Source: Apostichopus japonicus (lineage: Eukaryota; Echinodermata; Holothuroidea; Aspidochirotida; Stichopodidae). Taken from it: DNA of 64,000 nt. Below are positions 27,256-64,000 of the stretch, one piece after another. The stretch spans positions 9,263,764 through 9,327,763 of the forward strand of contig NC_092583.1 of assembly GCF_037975245.1 (NCBI RefSeq), given 5' to 3'. Both the position numbers and the translations under genes were made by a program. The notes beneath the pieces are model-generated. The model saw only the letters and a list, made by a program, of their open reading frames with translations. It had not been told where the DNA came from and ran no database searches. Each line of letters starts with the position of its first letter. The first letter of the stretch is position 1.

Positions 27256-27873
27256 AAACCAAATATATATTCTTAACACGTGAATAAGAAGCAACCGACT
27301 AATCCTCATTACGAGAAGGGATTAATTCCGTGAGAAATGAAAACCTGTCGTCCCGTAGACCGATGCTCTTAATCCCTGATAGTCGTTTGTTCTAAATCAA
27401 GTCATTCTTGCGGTAACATCAGCATACAAGCTAATTCGTTAAATGCTGGGACTTCATGCTTTCAACCACACATGTTATTTACTCGTATCGTGAATAAAAC
27501 ACGTAAGCCTATATGAGCAAAGGCGATACTATCAGTCACATGCCGTGAGCGTCACAAGTTAAAGTAAACTTTGGTCGATATCATAAACTATATGTTAAAT
27601 TACAAGTTGAGAGTCACATGCTGCTAAACTTGCTAAAACAAATTCCCGCAAAAGGAAGTAGAGTACTTAACTTTTGTAAGACTTAGTTTTCTTTAGTTTC
27701 AAAGGCTTCGTAAATAATATCAGTGTCAGCTGTTAATGAGAAGACGTTCCATTCTTCAATGACCTTTGACATCTTATATCATTATAATCGCAATCATGAA
27801 TATGCATTACATGACGTCGTTTCCTTAATGCTTTCGGCAATAACACAACAGCTGTCCACCTGTTATCAACTAA
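27256..27873. other. Upstream region of the protease gene
   Basis: About 600 bp between the minisatellite and the predicted promoter, with no coding frame. It includes CATTACATGACGTCGTTTCC near 27805, which holds a TGACGT half-site. Such a site could bind bZIP factors, but this is only a short motif match. Confidence 0.35.
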
Positions 27874-27880
27874 TATAAAA
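27874..27880 (+). promoter_or_regulatory. Candidate TATA box of the CUB-subtilisin gene
   Basis: TATAAAA lies ~30 bp before a stretch with no ATG that ends at a strong splice donor (CACAT/GTAAGTAT at 28081/28082). That geometry fits a TATA promoter followed by a noncoding first exon. It is inferred from sequence only. Confidence 0.4.
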
Positions 27881-27903
27881 GCTACCTGGTATGATTAAGA
27901 GAG

Positions 27904-28081
27904 ATATTAACGATTCTTTAAAACTATCAAACAGTTTGTCAATCCATTGAACGGAGAGGATCAATTACAAGACTTGAGATTTCATTAGAGAACGAACAGG
28001 TCTGCATAAAGTCTAAAAATCAGCTCTATAGTACTAGCAGTATATATTTCCTCTGAAGAATTGCCTTTTCACCAATCACAT
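27904..28081 (+). other. Predicted 5' UTR exon of the CUB-subtilisin gene
   Basis: The first coding exon starts one base before its ATG, directly after a TTTTTTTCAG acceptor (28801-28810), so an upstream noncoding exon must exist. The best candidate is this ATG-free stretch downstream of TATAAAA, ending at GTAAGT (28082). The 5' limit is a guess from the TATA spacing. Confidence 0.45.
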
Positions 28082-28299
28082 GTAAGTATAAATCAAACTG
28101 TCGTTTACCTATTGAAAAACTTCAAGTTACATTCTGTCTCCGTCACAGTATCTTAATACATTACTGCACCTTTTAAATGGATGACTTTAGTCACAGAATT
28201 AATTCCGCTATTGTAGATTTTTAAAAACGCTACTCTCAGACTAGGTTTAATGTCTAATACAGACCAGAATATAAATATCGATTAAATCAGTATGAAATA

Positions 28300-28530
28300 T
28301 ATTAAAAATATCAGTATTAATAATGTGTGTATTCAAATGTCAGTATAAATATGTCAGTATTAATATGTCAGTATTAATTATGACCGTTGTAATATGTCAG
28401 TATTAATCATTAATTATGTCAGTATTAATCATTAGTTATGTCATTATTAATTATGTCAGTATTAATTATGTCATTATTAATTATGTCATTATAAATATGT
28501 CAGTATTAATATGTTAGTATTAAATATATT
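28300..28530. repeat. Short tandem repeat, ATGTCAGTATTAAT type
   Basis: About 14 imperfect copies of 13-18 bp built from ATGTCAGTATTAATT and ATGTCATTATTAATT, inside the 5' UTR intron. Confidence 0.9.
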
Positions 28531-28811
28531 ACATATGGCAGATTATTTTTAAGGCCTGCTAACAAAAGGAACGACTACCTAAAACGCGACTTCCCTGTAC
28601 GTCTTTATACCGTACATTCTGTGTTAAACGGTTCTATGTATATCTTGAAAATTGATAACATTACATACAACAACAAAAAAAGGTAAAATAATCCACAGAA
28701 ACAAATTGAAATCGATATTTATAAGTATATTATGAACGATTATTATATGTATCTATATTTGGATGTATTTACTTTACAAATCCGTTACTTGAATTCTTTC
28801 TTTTTTTCAGA

Positions 28812-60378
<31,567 letters not shown>

Positions 60379-60487
60379 ATATTCAGTTTCATTACATAAA
60401 AGGTTTTTGAAATCAACTGTTGTTTGATATGACTCTTTGACATATATTCCTTTTGTCAGAGACATAAAGGCATTCTGATATATCTGA

Positions 60488-60493
60488 ATTAAA
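60488..60493 (+). promoter_or_regulatory. Candidate poly(A) signal of the protease gene
   Basis: ATTAAA 110 nt after the stop codon, with T-rich TTTTCTTTCTTCC following ~25 nt later. AATAAA motifs further on (60742 and 60813) are alternatives. Confidence 0.45.
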
Positions 60494-60895
60494 CAACCAT
60501 GTTGCATGCTATCCTCTTTTCTTTCTTCCTTTTTGTTTTGCTCAATTAGTGTAATTTAGCTTTAACCAATTAACAAAGAAACTCACAAAAATCATGATAA
60601 TTTTGTTTGAATTATATTGATCAGCTAGGTTAAAATTGCAATTATACAAACTAAATGTTCAAACGTAATGCACAAGAACGACCCAGAAGATAAGAGTAAG
60701 GGGAGGGGGTAGGGGTGGTCAGGGTGAGGTTAAAGCCAATAAATGAAAGCGAAACTAGTATCGTAGTGTTGATTTCTCCACAAATTGTTGCAAAAGTCTA
60801 GTGCATATTATCAATAAATATTGTTCATAACAATATATCATTTTTGATATACAAGGGATTTTCTTTCTGTTTACTGATTTTTGATCGCTCTAGAT

Positions 60896-61264
60896 CAGGG
60901 GTGGGCAACCTACCGCCCGCGGGCCAAATGCGGCCCACCAGTGATTGTTTGCAGCCCGTGATATGTCTCAACGGAAAGAAAAAAATCAATCTATTTTACA
61001 TCATCACAAAAATCGAACTAACTGCTTAGAATTTATCTGCACTAATGGTACTGTCAGGTAGTCCTATTATCACCATTAATTATCAACTGTACTGCATTGA
61101 CATTATGTTTTTTTGAATACGGATTAAGTACACACACCTTATGCTTGAAAGTCCTCGGAATCAAAGGTTTGAAATCAACAGCAGGTCGTTGGGTAGGTGC
61201 GGCCCAGTCAATTTATCACTCCTTATATCTGGCCCATTCATTCAAAAGGTTGCCCACCCCTGCA
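60896..61264. mobile_element. hAT MITE (369 bp) downstream of the gene
   Basis: CAGGGGTGGGCAACCT and AGGTTGCCCACCCCTG are 16-bp TIRs, apart from one extra end base choice. Subterminal CCGCGGGCC and TGCGGCCCA are typical of hAT elements with this terminus. The flanks CTCTAGAT and CTATAGAT are similar, with the right one offset by two bases, so the 8-bp duplication is imperfect. Confidence 0.8.

Positions 61265-64000
<2,736 letters not shown>

Overview
This is animal nuclear DNA: AT-rich, full of microsatellites and transposon remnants, with long GT-AG introns and no bacterial-style gene packing. The main gene and the mix of repeats (Ty3/Gypsy, hAT, Kolobok-like, L2/CR1-like, tRNA-headed SINEs) suggest a marine invertebrate. 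An echinoderm is my best guess, but nothing in the window fixes the species.

Layout. Positions 1-14.7 kb hold no recognisable gene. They contain a 1.3-kb pure GATA array and an ~88-bp satellite with higher-order structure. Positions 14767-23199 are one complete minus-strand Ty3/Gypsy LTR retrotransposon, with two 707-bp LTRs that look identical, a CTAA target-site duplication and gag and pol in different frames. From 23.2 to 27.8 kb there are 3' fragments of LINEs and AT-rich minisatellites.

From about 27.9 to 60.5 kb on the plus strand lies one host gene, which I assembled exon by exon. It has 19 coding exons and encodes 1085 residues: signal peptide, I9-type propeptide, proteinase K-like subtilisin (S8) domain with all four key residues (D138, H169, N256, S321), then five CUB domains with Thr/Pro-rich linkers. 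All splice phases agree. Each CUB is coded by two exons with phase-1 outer borders and a phase-0 inner intron. The CUB types alternate A-B-A-B-A, which points to duplication of a two-CUB module. The product should be a secreted protease whose CUB array directs binding.

The introns are a museum of mobile DNA. Intron 1 holds a hAT MITE with a perfect 8-bp duplication, a LINE scrap, a 5-kb TIR element carrying degraded minus-strand coding exons, and a tandem array of five tRNA-Arg-like genes on a ~190-bp unit. Intron 6 holds a 3.2-kb TTAA-flanked element with a THAP-like reading frame at one end and a P2X7 C-terminal-like reading frame, in the opposite direction, at the other. Further introns hold hAT MITEs, a U2-snRNA-like fragment, a tRNA-headed SINE family and an unusual A-B-A'-B' interleaved inverted repeat. 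The last 3.5 kb after the gene show only repeats and no supported gene.
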